Positions 1-7,937 of a DNA stretch of 64,000 nt are shown here, piece after piece; the stretch's first letter is position 1; each line of letters begins with the position of its first letter. The DNA comes from CG2-30-36-16 sp964372115 (GTDB lineage Bacteria > Bacteroidota > Ignavibacteria > Ignavibacteriales > Ignavibacteriaceae), in contig CAYJPN010000021.1 in assembly GCA_964372115.1 (NCBI GenBank), forward strand, positions 32,212-96,211, given 5' to 3'. A program made the translations under genes and the position numbers. The notes beneath the pieces were generated by a model, which was not told the origin of the DNA, made no database searches, and saw nothing but the letters and a program-made list of their open reading frames with translations.

Positions 1-370
1 AACCGGCTTCAATTGCAAGATAAAGATTACTAATTGTCTGCGCTTCAACACCCTGTGCCGCATCTACAACAAGTATGGCTCCCTCACATGCCGCTAATGA
101 GCGTGAAACTTCGTAACTAAAATCTACATGTCCGGGCGTATCTATTAAATTTAAAATATAATTTTTATTATCCGATGCTTTATATTTCATCTGGATTGCG
201 TGCGATTTTATCGTAATTCCGCGTTCCCGTTCCAATTCAAGGTCATCGAGCACCTGCGCCTTAGACTCACGCTGCGAAACCGTTCCGGTAGTTTCGAGCA
301 GGCAATCTGCAATTGTTGATTTACCGTGGTCAATATGCGCCACTATGCAAAAATTTCTAATATTGTTCAT
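1..370 (-). CDS. lepA: Elongation factor 4 (LepA), N-terminal part, cut by window edge
   Basis: LepA is a ribosome-associated translational GTPase that back-translocates or rescues stalled ribosomes. The 123 visible codons start at an ATG (368-370 on the minus strand). They hold the G1 loop AHIDHGKST (residues about 11-19), the LepA-type SQRESKAQVLDDLELERERG switch region with GITI, the DTPGHVDF G3 motif and the VSRSLAACEG stretch. The ERERGITIK and AQGVEAQT wording separates LepA from EF-G and TypA. The gene is the last of a minus-strand series and has its own TATATTTG element 22 bases upstream. The C-terminal four-fifths lies outside the window. Confidence 0.95.
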   Translation of the reverse strand, partial: MNNIRNFCIVAHIDHGKSTIADCLLETTGTVSQRESKAQVLDDLELERERGITIKSHAIQMKYKASDNKNYILNLIDTPGHVDFSYEVSRSLAACEGAILVVDAAQGVEAQTISNLYLAIEAG

Positions 371-391
371 ATGCTCTTAAAAAATGAGTTG

Positions 392-399
392 CAAATATA
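392..399 (-). promoter_or_regulatory. Putative -7 promoter element of lepA
   Basis: The minus strand reads TATATTTG, matching the Bacteroidota -7 consensus TAnnTTTG. It lies 22 bases upstream of the lepA ATG in an 80-bp gap after ppx. Use of that consensus by this lineage is inferred; the same octamer precedes surE and rpmB in this window. Confidence 0.45.
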
Positions 400-450
400 A
401 AGATAGGGTTAGACTATTAAAAGGTATCGCTTTTTCTGAAAATAGCGTGA

Positions 451-1389
451 CTATTTCATTTTTTCTATTTCATCAAGTATTATTCCTTCGCGCAGTGCGA
501 AGGTAGATACTTTCATCTGTTTTATTCCAAAAAGCTCAAATGATTTTAGAAGAATTAAAATTCCCGCCGGCATTATATCAGCCCTTTTTGTTTCGAGCCC
601 ATCTATTTCTAATCTTTCCTCAACGGTTTTTTTTGAAAGGATTAATTCGGTAACTTTTTTTAACTGCACGTAAGAAAAGACAAACCCGTTTAAATTTTTT
701 CTTGGCGGAAGATTATTTTGCGCAATAATTAATCTTGCCGCTGCTTGAATAGTACCCGAACTACCGGAGACAAGATTGAAATTACAATGCAAATTTACCG
801 GTGAAGATTTTATTTCATTCTCAATGTAATTTAGACACTCTCTTACTCTTTCATCCGTAACTACAAAATCGGGGAAGCATCTTTTTGTAAGGCGTACTGC
901 TCCTATTTTTACACTTTCAGCAAAATCAAAAACTTCCTTTGTGCCGAGAGAATATTCCGAACTGCCGCCGCCGATATCTATGTTAAGAAGTTTTTCGTCA
1001 TGCAATTTAAGACCGTGCCAAACGCCCTTAAAAATAAGCATAGCCTCTTCATGTCCTTCGATGGTTTGAACATAAACACCGGTAAGTTTGTAAATTTGTC
1101 CTACATATTCGGGACGGTTATCTGCTTCGCGTACTGCGCTTGTTGCTTTAGCTTTTAACCCGGTATTATAAAGAGAAGATATTTTTTTAAAACTTTTTAA
1201 TATTTCAATTGAACTCTCAAGTTCTTCATTTGAAATAAACGACAGGTCTTCCCCCATATGGGCAGCAAGTCGTATTTGTCGTTTTTCCTTATCAACAACT
1301 TTAAATCCGCTATTGCCAGTTTTAACCTTTGCCACAATTAAGTGAAAAGAATTTGTACCCATATCTACAGCGGCAATAAAATCAGCCAT
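451..1389 (-). CDS. Exopolyphosphatase / pppGpp phosphatase (Ppx/GppA family)
   Basis: 312 residues, the usual length of the short Ppx/GppA form. These enzymes of the actin-like ATPase fold split polyphosphate or convert pppGpp to ppGpp. The first phosphate loop DMGTNSFHL is at residues 9-17, EGHEEA (family EGxEEA) at 111-116 and the second phosphate loop DIGGGSSE at 138-145. There is no C-terminal HD domain, unlike the long E. coli proteins. The start overlaps the end of the upstream glycosyltransferase gene by 8 bases, so translation is probably coupled. Which of the two substrates is preferred cannot be told from sequence. Confidence 0.9.
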   Translation of the reverse strand: MADFIAAVDMGTNSFHLIVAKVKTGNSGFKVVDKEKRQIRLAAHMGEDLSFISNEELESSIEILKSFKKISSLYNTGLKAKATSAVREADNRPEYVGQIYKLTGVYVQTIEGHEEAMLIFKGVWHGLKLHDEKLLNIDIGGGSSEYSLGTKEVFDFAESVKIGAVRLTKRCFPDFVVTDERVRECLNYIENEIKSSPVNLHCNFNLVSGSSGTIQAAARLIIAQNNLPPRKNLNGFVFSYVQLKKVTELILSKKTVEERLEIDGLETKRADIMPAGILILLKSFELFGIKQMKVSTFALREGIILDEIEKMK

Positions 1390-2494
1390 TAAAGTTCATT
1401 GTCTTTTTATTTTTCGAAAGGAACATTTCGCAGATGTCATACACATCCTGAACGGTTACGTCATCAATTAACTCCGAGCGGCGGGCAAATAATTTATTAC
1501 TGCCGATAGGCGCCCAGCAGTATGGGTTTGTTGGACCGAAAATAGAAACCTGCGGCGTTTTTGTTGAGCCGGCAACGTGCATAATACCGGTGTCATTTGT
1601 TATAAATAAATCGGATTGTGAAATCAGCGCCGCAACTTCAGGTATTGCCCGGTTAATAAATATATGAACCTTTCGATCATAATTTTTTTGTATATACGTT
1701 ATTTCCTCTTTATCGCTGCGGCTGCCTGTTAAATAAAATTCGGCTTTATAATCATCATGCAGGCGTTTCATCAAAGTAACATATTTTATAAGTGACCAGC
1801 GATTGGAAGCTTTACCGGCTCCGACATGTAGACCTATTAATGGGTGTCCGGGGTGATATTTAATTTCCGTTAAAAATTCTTTTGCAGAGGTTATATCATG
1901 CTCATCAAAAGAGATTTCGGAGAGGTAGTTGTCGGTTGTAATTCCAAACGGACGCACAATATCAAGACTGCGTTCGCTTACATTCGAGTCGGGGTGCATA
2001 CGCCAATCGAGAGCAACTCGCCGGTGAAAAAAATATGCGCTTTTATTTATTTTGCCGTCGAGTTTTTTTGCTCCGATTTTTATCTTTGCGTTCGCAAAAC
2101 CCGCAATCAAATTACTCGTAAAAGAAATTGATACCACAACCGGGACGATGGCAACATCATATTCTTCTTTTAATATTTTCCAAAATTTCCGAAGGTAAAA
2201 CGGGTTATAAAGTTTTTTTTTATTGAAGATAAACAGACGGTCGATAAATTTATTTTTTACGAGTCCGGGATAATTTATAGGACTAAGAACCAAAGTAACT
2301 TTGCTTTCCGGGTAAGTTTCCTTTATTGCCCTAAATAGTGAAACACCGGCGAGCAAATCGCCAAGCTGGTTATGCTGCCTAACAATTAAAAACTTTTTGG
2401 GCTCGCCAAGTTCTAAACTATGACTTTCTTTTACTTCAAACAGGCGCCGAAAAAAAGTATTTACGAAATTTGAAAAAATATTCTCCCTGCTCAT
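1382..2494 (-). CDS. Glycosyltransferase family 9 (heptosyltransferase-like)
   Basis: 370 residues of the GT-B fold GT9 family, which transfers ADP-heptose to the lipopolysaccharide core on the cytoplasmic face of the inner membrane. The N-terminal domain begins with FLIVRQHNQLGDLLAG (about 35-50), the family's entry motif. The C-terminal nucleotide-sugar domain has LIGLHVGAGKASNRW and the diagnostic NDTGIMHVAGSTKTPQ followed by IFGPTNP. The first 30 residues are an extension. The gene begins 3 bases after the small membrane protein and overlaps ppx. ADP-heptose supply genes (rfaE1, rfaE2) at 48-50 kb fit a heptose acceptor role; the exact acceptor is unknown. Confidence 0.88.
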   Translation of the reverse strand: MSRENIFSNFVNTFFRRLFEVKESHSLELGEPKKFLIVRQHNQLGDLLAGVSLFRAIKETYPESKVTLVLSPINYPGLVKNKFIDRLFIFNKKKLYNPFYLRKFWKILKEEYDVAIVPVVVSISFTSNLIAGFANAKIKIGAKKLDGKINKSAYFFHRRVALDWRMHPDSNVSERSLDIVRPFGITTDNYLSEISFDEHDITSAKEFLTEIKYHPGHPLIGLHVGAGKASNRWSLIKYVTLMKRLHDDYKAEFYLTGSRSDKEEITYIQKNYDRKVHIFINRAIPEVAALISQSDLFITNDTGIMHVAGSTKTPQVSIFGPTNPYCWAPIGSNKLFARRSELIDDVTVQDVYDICEMFLSKNKKTMNFNG

Positions 2495-2497
2495 TGT

Positions 2498-2701
2498 TTA
2501 CTTTTGTTCTTCCTTTTTTTCTTCATCTATCACAGTAAACTGGGCTTCTTCAATATTTTCAAGTTTACTTTTTGGTTTCCGGTTGTAATTTACATTACCG
2601 GTTCGTGTTTGTTTCGGTTTGCTAGTAAACAATCTGCGCACAAGTTTTATTATAAAATAAAACAAATAAAAATAGAGCGCGAGGTATAACAGCTTTATCA
2701 T
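2498..2701 (-). CDS. Small single-pass membrane protein, unknown function
   Basis: 67 residues with one N-terminal membrane segment (about residues 3-20, leucine/tyrosine/phenylalanine rich), then a basic stretch (KLVRR, KPKQTR) and an acidic tail ending in EEKKEEQK. The architecture resembles the DUF4834-type small proteins of Bacteroidota (membrane segment plus short acidic cytosolic motif), but I cannot assign it. The start overlaps the dNK stop by 4 bases (ATGA) and the stop lies 3 bases before the GT9 start, so position in an operon is the best evidence that it is real. Confidence 0.7.
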   Translation of the reverse strand: MIKLLYLALYFYLFYFIIKLVRRLFTSKPKQTRTGNVNYNRKPKSKLENIEEAQFTVIDEEKKEEQK

Positions 2702-3357
2702 TCGAACTTTCTCGATTCGGGTTTAAAATATTCAATTATTCCCCTATCTTCCCTGAATATCTGCCGGAACAGCTCATCGAAATCTGCATCGCTTTTAACA
2801 AAATCTATTTCGCTGCTGTTTACAATTAGCAGCGGGGTTGATGAATACCTAAAGAAAAAATGGTTGTAGGCTTCGCTAAGTTCTTCAATATAACTACGCG
2901 TCAGATTCCGTTCAATTTTACGGCTTCGTTTTTTTATATTAAACATCAGTCTTTCTACACTGCTTTGAAGATAAACAACAAGATCAGGTTTACGCAGCGA
3001 GCGGTTTAGCAGGGGGAAAATACTCTCATATAGTTTTAACTCTTCGCCGCTAAGATTTAGATAAGCAAATATTCTGTCTTTTTCAAATATATAATCGCAA
3101 ACAGTATATTCCCGGAAAAGGTTTTCCTGAGCCAGTACTTCCTGCTGTTTGTAACGGTTTATCAGGAAAAACATCTGGGTCTGAAAAGCGAAGCCCTTCC
3201 GGTCGCCGTAAAATTTTTCGAGAAAAGGATTTGTTTCGAACTGCTCCATAAGAAGTTCGGCATTTAACTTGTCTTTTATTTTTTTTGCAAGAGTAGTTTT
3301 ACCTGCTCCTATCACACCTTCAATGGCTATGTATTTTATTTCAGAATTTTGTTCCAA
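2698..3357 (-). CDS. Deoxynucleoside kinase (deoxyadenosine/deoxycytidine kinase type)
   Basis: 219 residues, normal length. The enzyme phosphorylates deoxynucleosides for dNTP salvage. The P-loop GVIGAGKTT is at 14-22. The family-specific DYIFEKDRIFAYLNL (near 108-122) gives the D-R pair that contacts the substrate, and the lid region follows with RSRKIERNLTRSY. The pattern is of the bacterial dAK/dGK-dCK family rather than thymidine kinase. It sits directly after folK, and its stop overlaps the small membrane protein's start. Substrate preference cannot be decided by eye. Confidence 0.88.
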   Translation of the reverse strand: MEQNSEIKYIAIEGVIGAGKTTLAKKIKDKLNAELLMEQFETNPFLEKFYGDRKGFAFQTQMFFLINRYKQQEVLAQENLFREYTVCDYIFEKDRIFAYLNLSGEELKLYESIFPLLNRSLRKPDLVVYLQSSVERLMFNIKKRSRKIERNLTRSYIEELSEAYNHFFFRYSSTPLLIVNSSEIDFVKSDADFDELFRQIFREDRGIIEYFKPESRKFE

Positions 3358-3373
3358 ATTAAACTCCGGGTAA

Positions 3374-3865
3374 TTAAAATATTTTACCGCTTATTTTTTT
3401 TATGATATTACCGCCGCCGGTTTCTTTTAAAAGTACTTCAATACTTTTATTCAAAACAGGGTGAATAAATTTATCATTTATATCTGCGAGCGGTATTAGT
3501 ACAAAATCTCTTTTTTCAACTTCCTTATGCGGTATTGTTAACTCGTCATTGGAATATATCAAATCATCAAAAAAAAGAATGTCAATATCAATCTCACGCG
3601 GTCCCCACCTTTCGGAACCGGTGCGCCCGATTTTTATTTCTAACTCTTTTAATAATAAAAGCAATTCCATTTGACTTAAATTAGTTTTTATAAGCGCGGC
3701 GGTATTATAAAAATTTTTCTGTTTAATATTTCCGTAAGCTTTTGTTTCATAAACTCCGCCGGTTTTTTCAACTTCGCAGTCTGATTGTTTGTTTATTTCA
3801 TTCAGCGCTTTTTTTAAATAACCTAACCTATCGCCTTTGTTAGAACCAAGGGCAACATAAACCAA
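3374..3865 (-). CDS. folK: 6-hydroxymethyl-7,8-dihydropterin pyrophosphokinase
   Basis: 163 residues, typical for monofunctional HPPK, which transfers pyrophosphate from ATP to 6-hydroxymethyl-dihydropterin in folate synthesis. ALGSNKGDR occurs at 5-13 and the signature RWGPREIDIDIL at 86-97; the two Asp residues of DIDIL bind Mg2+. The stop of folB lies 5 bases upstream, giving a folB-folK pair that catalyses consecutive steps. folP and folE are not in the window. Confidence 0.95.
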   Translation of the reverse strand: MVYVALGSNKGDRLGYLKKALNEINKQSDCEVEKTGGVYETKAYGNIKQKNFYNTAALIKTNLSQMELLLLLKELEIKIGRTGSERWGPREIDIDILFFDDLIYSNDELTIPHKEVEKRDFVLIPLADINDKFIHPVLNKSIEVLLKETGGGNIIKKISGKIF

Positions 3866-3870
3866 ATGAA

Positions 3871-4290
3871 TTATAATTTCACCTCTGCGGAGGCGAGTTC
3901 AATAGTATGTTTTTCACGCTCACGTTCATCGCGTGTTTTTATAACTTCAACCTCCACGCAATCAACCACGCCGCCAAGCGGGGGATTATGTTTTATAACC
4001 CGAACTGCAATTTTTTGAATATTCCCGAAACGATCCAGCAACTCATCTGTAATAAGTGTAGCCAGCGATTCAATTAAATAGTGCTTCTTTTCAAGAACAA
4101 GCTGGTTTATACATTTATAAACTTTTTGGTAATCTATTGTACGCGTAAGATTATCGTCTTTTGCAGCGGCTGTAAAATCGGTGTACATGTCAACATCTGC
4201 TTCAAACCTTCCGCCAACACTCTGCTCCTGACTTAAAACTCCATGGTAACCGTAAAAAACCGCTTTTTTTATTCTAATTATATTTAACAT
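3871..4290 (-). CDS. folB: Dihydroneopterin aldolase
   Basis: 139 residues. FolB cleaves dihydroneopterin to 6-hydroxymethyl-dihydropterin and glycolaldehyde. GYHGVLSQEQ (14-23), FEADVDM, TIDYQKVY and the LIESLATLI segment with its conserved glutamate match the tunnelling-fold family. The C-terminus carries about 20 extra residues (RDEREREKH...) beyond the usual 120. It directly precedes folK in the same operon. Confidence 0.93.
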   Translation of the reverse strand: MLNIIRIKKAVFYGYHGVLSQEQSVGGRFEADVDMYTDFTAAAKDDNLTRTIDYQKVYKCINQLVLEKKHYLIESLATLITDELLDRFGNIQKIAVRVIKHNPPLGGVVDCVEVEVIKTRDEREREKHTIELASAEVKL

Positions 4291-4311
4291 ATTTTCCTAA
4301 ACCAACCGGCG

Positions 4312-5235
4312 CTACACTGCCTGTTCTTTTATAATTTTTTCATTCGAAAGTTTTTTAATTCCTCTTAAATTGGCTATTAATATCCCGGCAAGGACAAATA
4401 AACATCCAATAAAATCATACAAAGATAGTTGTTCGCTGTAAAAGAGCCAACCCGCTATTAATGCCACAATTGGAGTAATAAAAGCTGTGAGAGACAGAAT
4501 TACAAGATTTATTCGTTTCATCAGCCAATAATAGGCTGTAAAAGTAACAACACTACCAAAAAAACCCAAATACAAAACAGACCAAACCGCGGTAAAATCG
4601 AAGTTTAGTTTCGAACCATCTTCATACAAAATAGCGAATAAAAGCATAACTACTGCGCCCATAAGCATCGGTATTAGGTTCATTGAAAGAGCATTTAAAT
4701 GCTGACCCGCTTTTTTTATCATCACAGCCATACCTGCCTGCATAATTCCGGAAATTACGACAGCAAACATTCCAACTAAATATGTGGAAATACTACCTCC
4801 AAGATCATCCGAAAAGATTATTAATATACCTGCAAATCCGAAAAACATTCCGATGATTTTGTAAACGCCGATATGTTCCTTGGGAATAAAAAGAAAAGAG
4901 AACAATGCTACAAAAAAAGGAAATACGCCAAATAAAACCGATGCCAGCCCTGATGGGACAAACTGCTCTGCCCAATAAACCAAACCGAATGGAATTGCGA
5001 ATGAAAAAAGTCCCTGTAAAAGATATATCTTTATCGAAAGCGGGTCCTTTTGAATTTTTATTCCTCTCATTATCATTAAGAGATATATAAAAAATCCGGC
5101 AATAAAAAATCTGAATGCTGCGGAATAAAGAGGCGTTAGCGATTCTAAACTGGCGCGTATTGCAAGCCAGGTTGTGCCCCAAATAAGACAAATAAGAATA
5201 TATACAGAAACAATACCGGCGTTTTTATTTAGCAT
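4312..5235 (-). CDS. EamA/DMT-family transporter
   Basis: 307 residues made of two EamA repeats of five membrane segments each, ten helices in all. The opening ILICLIWGTTWLAIRASLESLTPL and the mid-protein QGLFSFAIPFGLVYWAEQ pattern are characteristic of drug/metabolite exporters. The C-terminus has FITPIVALIAGWLFYSEQLSLYDFIGCLFVLAGI, the second-repeat signature. It sits between folB and the YfiH-type gene, with 4 bases to the latter. The substrate is unknown; homologues export amino acids or other metabolites. Confidence 0.88.
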   Translation of the reverse strand: MLNKNAGIVSVYILICLIWGTTWLAIRASLESLTPLYSAAFRFFIAGFFIYLLMIMRGIKIQKDPLSIKIYLLQGLFSFAIPFGLVYWAEQFVPSGLASVLFGVFPFFVALFSFLFIPKEHIGVYKIIGMFFGFAGILIIFSDDLGGSISTYLVGMFAVVISGIMQAGMAVMIKKAGQHLNALSMNLIPMLMGAVVMLLFAILYEDGSKLNFDFTAVWSVLYLGFFGSVVTFTAYYWLMKRINLVILSLTAFITPIVALIAGWLFYSEQLSLYDFIGCLFVLAGILIANLRGIKKLSNEKIIKEQAV

Positions 5236-5239
5236 TTTT

Positions 5240-5971
5240 TTACTTCATGGCTATTACCCCGAATGCCCTGCCGGATTTCTGTCCATCACGGCGGTATGAG
5301 TGAAGCAGAAAATCATTTTCATAAGAGCACAAATTTGATTTTTGAATATTGCGCGCCGGTATACCGAAATTTTTAAGCATATCTAAATTTACCCCGGTAA
5401 CATCGAGAAGATATTTTTCATTTGCAGGTTTCAGATATTTATAATCAAAAAATGAAGCCACCTCCGTACCCACTTCATAATTAATTTGGCTTATTGAGGG
5501 GGCAATATAGACGAACAAATTTTCGGGTGACGAGTTAAATTTTTCCTTTAATTTTTGGAGCGTATTATTCAATATTTTTTTTTCAGTTCCGCGCCAACCG
5601 GAATGAACCCCAGCGATTACTTTATTTTTTTTGTCGTAAATAAAAACAGCAGTGCAATCGCCGCTGCTTACAACAAGTCCAACACCGGTTTTATCGGTAA
5701 TCATCGCATCCGATTCACCGCAAAATCCCGGTTCTTCCACAATAGTTACCGCATCGCCGTGAACCTGTTTTTGAAAAACAATCCGGTCGGTAGAAAGTTC
5801 TATATTGTTAAAAAACATTTCCCGGTTTTCTTCTACTATGTTTTCATCATCACCAACTGACCGGGAGAGATTAAAAAAATACGGTGCAGTTCTTTCATTC
5901 CCGATTTTTGTACTAAAGCCGAATATAAGTTCTTCGAACTGTTCGAAAATAATAGGTTTTATAAAAGTCAT
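5240..5971 (-). CDS. pgeF: YfiH/PgeF-type laccase-domain protein (peptidoglycan editing / purine nucleoside phosphorylase)
   Basis: 243 residues, the usual length. This family was first called polyphenol oxidase. Members have since been described as purine nucleoside phosphorylase/adenosine deaminase-like enzymes and as peptidoglycan-editing factors that remove L-Ser-containing precursors. The zinc/copper-site motifs are present: QVHGDAV, SSGDCTAVFIYD and GVHSGWRG, with the C-terminal SYRRDGQKSGRAFGVI. It is the first gene of the minus-strand series. A TAAATTTG (-7-like) lies at 5992-5999 about 20 bases upstream. Confidence 0.85.
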   Translation of the reverse strand: MTFIKPIIFEQFEELIFGFSTKIGNERTAPYFFNLSRSVGDDENIVEENREMFFNNIELSTDRIVFQKQVHGDAVTIVEEPGFCGESDAMITDKTGVGLVVSSGDCTAVFIYDKKNKVIAGVHSGWRGTEKKILNNTLQKLKEKFNSSPENLFVYIAPSISQINYEVGTEVASFFDYKYLKPANEKYLLDVTGVNLDMLKNFGIPARNIQKSNLCSYENDFLLHSYRRDGQKSGRAFGVIAMK

Positions 5972-6301
5972 ATTCTAAATTAATTTTGGAACAAATTTAT
6001 TAAAATTAGTTCATAAAAGTTCGGGTACAAAAAAATGAATTTGTCAAAATAATTTGTACTTAAAGTGAAGTTTCTATTTCTTGCTTCGGTTAAAAATAGC
6101 AAAACAAAAATGATCGGAATAAATTTAATATCATGCCCCATACAATTCACTAATGCAAGCAAAAACTTTTGTCCCGCGCTGATTCTATTGCCGGTTTATT
6201 CACATCGTTTTTGAAAAGTGATTAATTCTTCTCTATTCGCAAATTCAGCCGCTAACTGTTATATTTGAGTTCATTTTTATAAAGAACATGGACAAATTAA
6301 A
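5972..6301. promoter_or_regulatory. Divergent intergenic region between pgeF and surE
   Basis: 330 bp without a convincing gene. It should hold both divergent promoters: TAAATTTG on the minus strand (5992-5999) and TATATTTG on the plus strand (6260-6267). A 60-codon minus-strand ORF here has no supporting signal and looks random. Confidence 0.5.
6260..6267 (+). promoter_or_regulatory. Putative -7 promoter element of surE
   Basis: TATATTTG, matching the Bacteroidota -7 consensus, 34 bases before the surE TTG start. An initiation site a few bases downstream would give a leader of roughly 30 nt. Confidence 0.45.
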
Positions 6302-7084
6302 TTGAAGATACTTGTATGTAACGATGATGGTATTGATTCTGCTGGTATTTATGAATTGGTATCGGAGTTAAAAAAATCTGCTGAAGTTACCGTGGTTGCA
6401 CCTTTAACAGAACAAAGCGCCGTAGGACATTCTATAACTATGCAGACCCCGCTGCGCGTAATAAATTATTATAAAAACGGCGAGTTTTTTGGTTACGCAG
6501 TTGACGGCACACCGGCGGATTGTGTAAAAATTGGAATAAGAAATATATTAAAGGAAAGCCCGGATATAGTTATCTCCGGTATAAATCACGGTTCAAATAC
6601 GGCAATAAATATTATTTATTCCGGCACAGTTTCCGCCGCGCGCGAAGCGGCGATAATGGATGTGCCGGCTATAGCTGTTTCAGTTACAAACCACGCCGCA
6701 AAACATTTTAATTTTGCTTCCAGGGTGGCGATGATGCTCGCGAAAGAAATTGCCGAAAAATCATTACCAAAGGGAACGCTTTTAAATGTAAATGTTCCCG
6801 ATCTTCCCGAGGAAGAAATTGCAGGTATACTTTTAACCAAACAGGGTAAATCGAAATGGGACGATATTTATGAACAGCGCCAGGACCCATACGGTCGAGA
6901 TTATTACTGGCTTACCGGCAGCCTTATGGAAGTAGATAACGAACTTGACAAAGACCAAAAAGCAGTAAAAAATAATTATGTATCAGTTACACCTATCCAT
7001 TTCGATCTAACCGATTATGCAACTTATGACCGGATGAAGGAATGGAAAATTGAGGAGTTGTTAAATGGCAAAGAAAAAAAATAA
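6302..7084 (+). CDS. surE: 5'-nucleotidase SurE
   Basis: 260 residues, normal for SurE, a metal-dependent nucleoside monophosphate/exopolyphosphate phosphatase. The N-terminal MKILVCNDDGIDSAG carries the metal-binding NDDG, and SGINHGSNT supplies further metal and phosphate ligands; DGTPADCVK is also typical. The start is TTG, because MKILVCNDDG begins exactly there and no in-frame ATG precedes it. An out-of-frame ATG at 6288 opens a five-codon ORF whose stop overlaps this TTG. The last 20 bases overlap the next gene. Confidence 0.95.
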   Translation: MKILVCNDDGIDSAGIYELVSELKKSAEVTVVAPLTEQSAVGHSITMQTPLRVINYYKNGEFFGYAVDGTPADCVKIGIRNILKESPDIVISGINHGSNTAINIIYSGTVSAAREAAIMDVPAIAVSVTNHAAKHFNFASRVAMMLAKEIAEKSLPKGTLLNVNVPDLPEEEIAGILLTKQGKSKWDDIYEQRQDPYGRDYYWLTGSLMEVDNELDKDQKAVKNNYVSVTPIHFDLTDYATYDRMKEWKIEELLNGKEKK

Positions 7085-7937
7085 AATATACCACATCGAT
7101 GCTTTTACGAGCGAACCGTTTTCCGGAAACCCCGCCGCAGTTACATTCGGCGATGAATTTAGCGAGGAGCAAAAACAATCGATAGCGCGGGAGATGAATT
7201 TATCCGAAACTGCATTTTTATCGAAATCGGATAATGCTACTTATAAACTGCAATGGTTCACACCTACGAATGAAGTAAACCTTTGCGGTCATGCTACAAT
7301 TGCATCACTTCATTTTTTGCATGAAAACAAACTTCTGAAGAACGGTGAAGAAATTACATTTGAAACATTATCGGGTGTATTACGCTGCCGCTTTGAAAAT
7401 GGTAAATATTTTATGCAAATGCCTCTATTTAAACCGGGCGAGTATGAACACGATATAAAGGAAGTAATCGATGCTCTGAATTTATCGGAAGAAAACGTCG
7501 ATCCGTTTGTTGAAACTGTTTTGTTGGAAAACGGTAATCTTTATATCTGCGTAAATAATTTAAAAACTTTGAAGGCAATAAAACCCGATTTTAACAAACT
7601 GAAAGATCTTTCAGCCGGCGAGAAAAAGTTTGATGCAGTTGCTGTTTACACTCTCGAAACAATAGATTCATCATCTTTTGCGCATATTAGATTTTTTGCG
7701 CCCGCACACGGAATTAACGAGGACCCTGTTACAGGTTCCGCAAACGGACCTTTGCTTACGGTTTTAAAATACCTTTATGTGATCGATCAAACAGAGGAAG
7801 AAGCTTATGTTCAGTTTGAACAAGGCGATTTTATAAACCATAAAGGACGCGTTGGCGTTACCTATTATTTGTCGAAGAAAGAACTTTTTATTTCCGGTAA
7901 TGCTGTAACCGTTCTGAAGGGAGAATTAAACTTTTAA
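7065..7937 (+). CDS. PhzF-family isomerase/epimerase
   Basis: 290 residues of the diaminopimelate-epimerase fold. PhzF in phenazine synthesis is the named member, but most genomic copies have unknown substrates. YHIDAFTSEPFSGNPAAV begins the protein, the catalytic glutamate lies in MNLSETAFL (near 45), NLCGHATIAS follows, and the second half has FAPAHGINEDPVTGSAN, all family hallmarks. It overlaps surE by 20 bases and the following gene by one base (TAATG), so all three are likely cotranscribed. No phenazine genes are nearby. Confidence 0.9.
   Translation: MAKKKNKIYHIDAFTSEPFSGNPAAVTFGDEFSEEQKQSIAREMNLSETAFLSKSDNATYKLQWFTPTNEVNLCGHATIASLHFLHENKLLKNGEEITFETLSGVLRCRFENGKYFMQMPLFKPGEYEHDIKEVIDALNLSEENVDPFVETVLLENGNLYICVNNLKTLKAIKPDFNKLKDLSAGEKKFDAVAVYTLETIDSSSFAHIRFFAPAHGINEDPVTGSANGPLLTVLKYLYVIDQTEEEAYVQFEQGDFINHKGRVGVTYYLSKKELFISGNAVTVLKGELNF

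Noticed and set aside
6288..6305. Five-codon upstream ORF overlapping the surE TTG as a regulatory peptide
   Set aside because: Too short and without a ribosome site; most likely chance.
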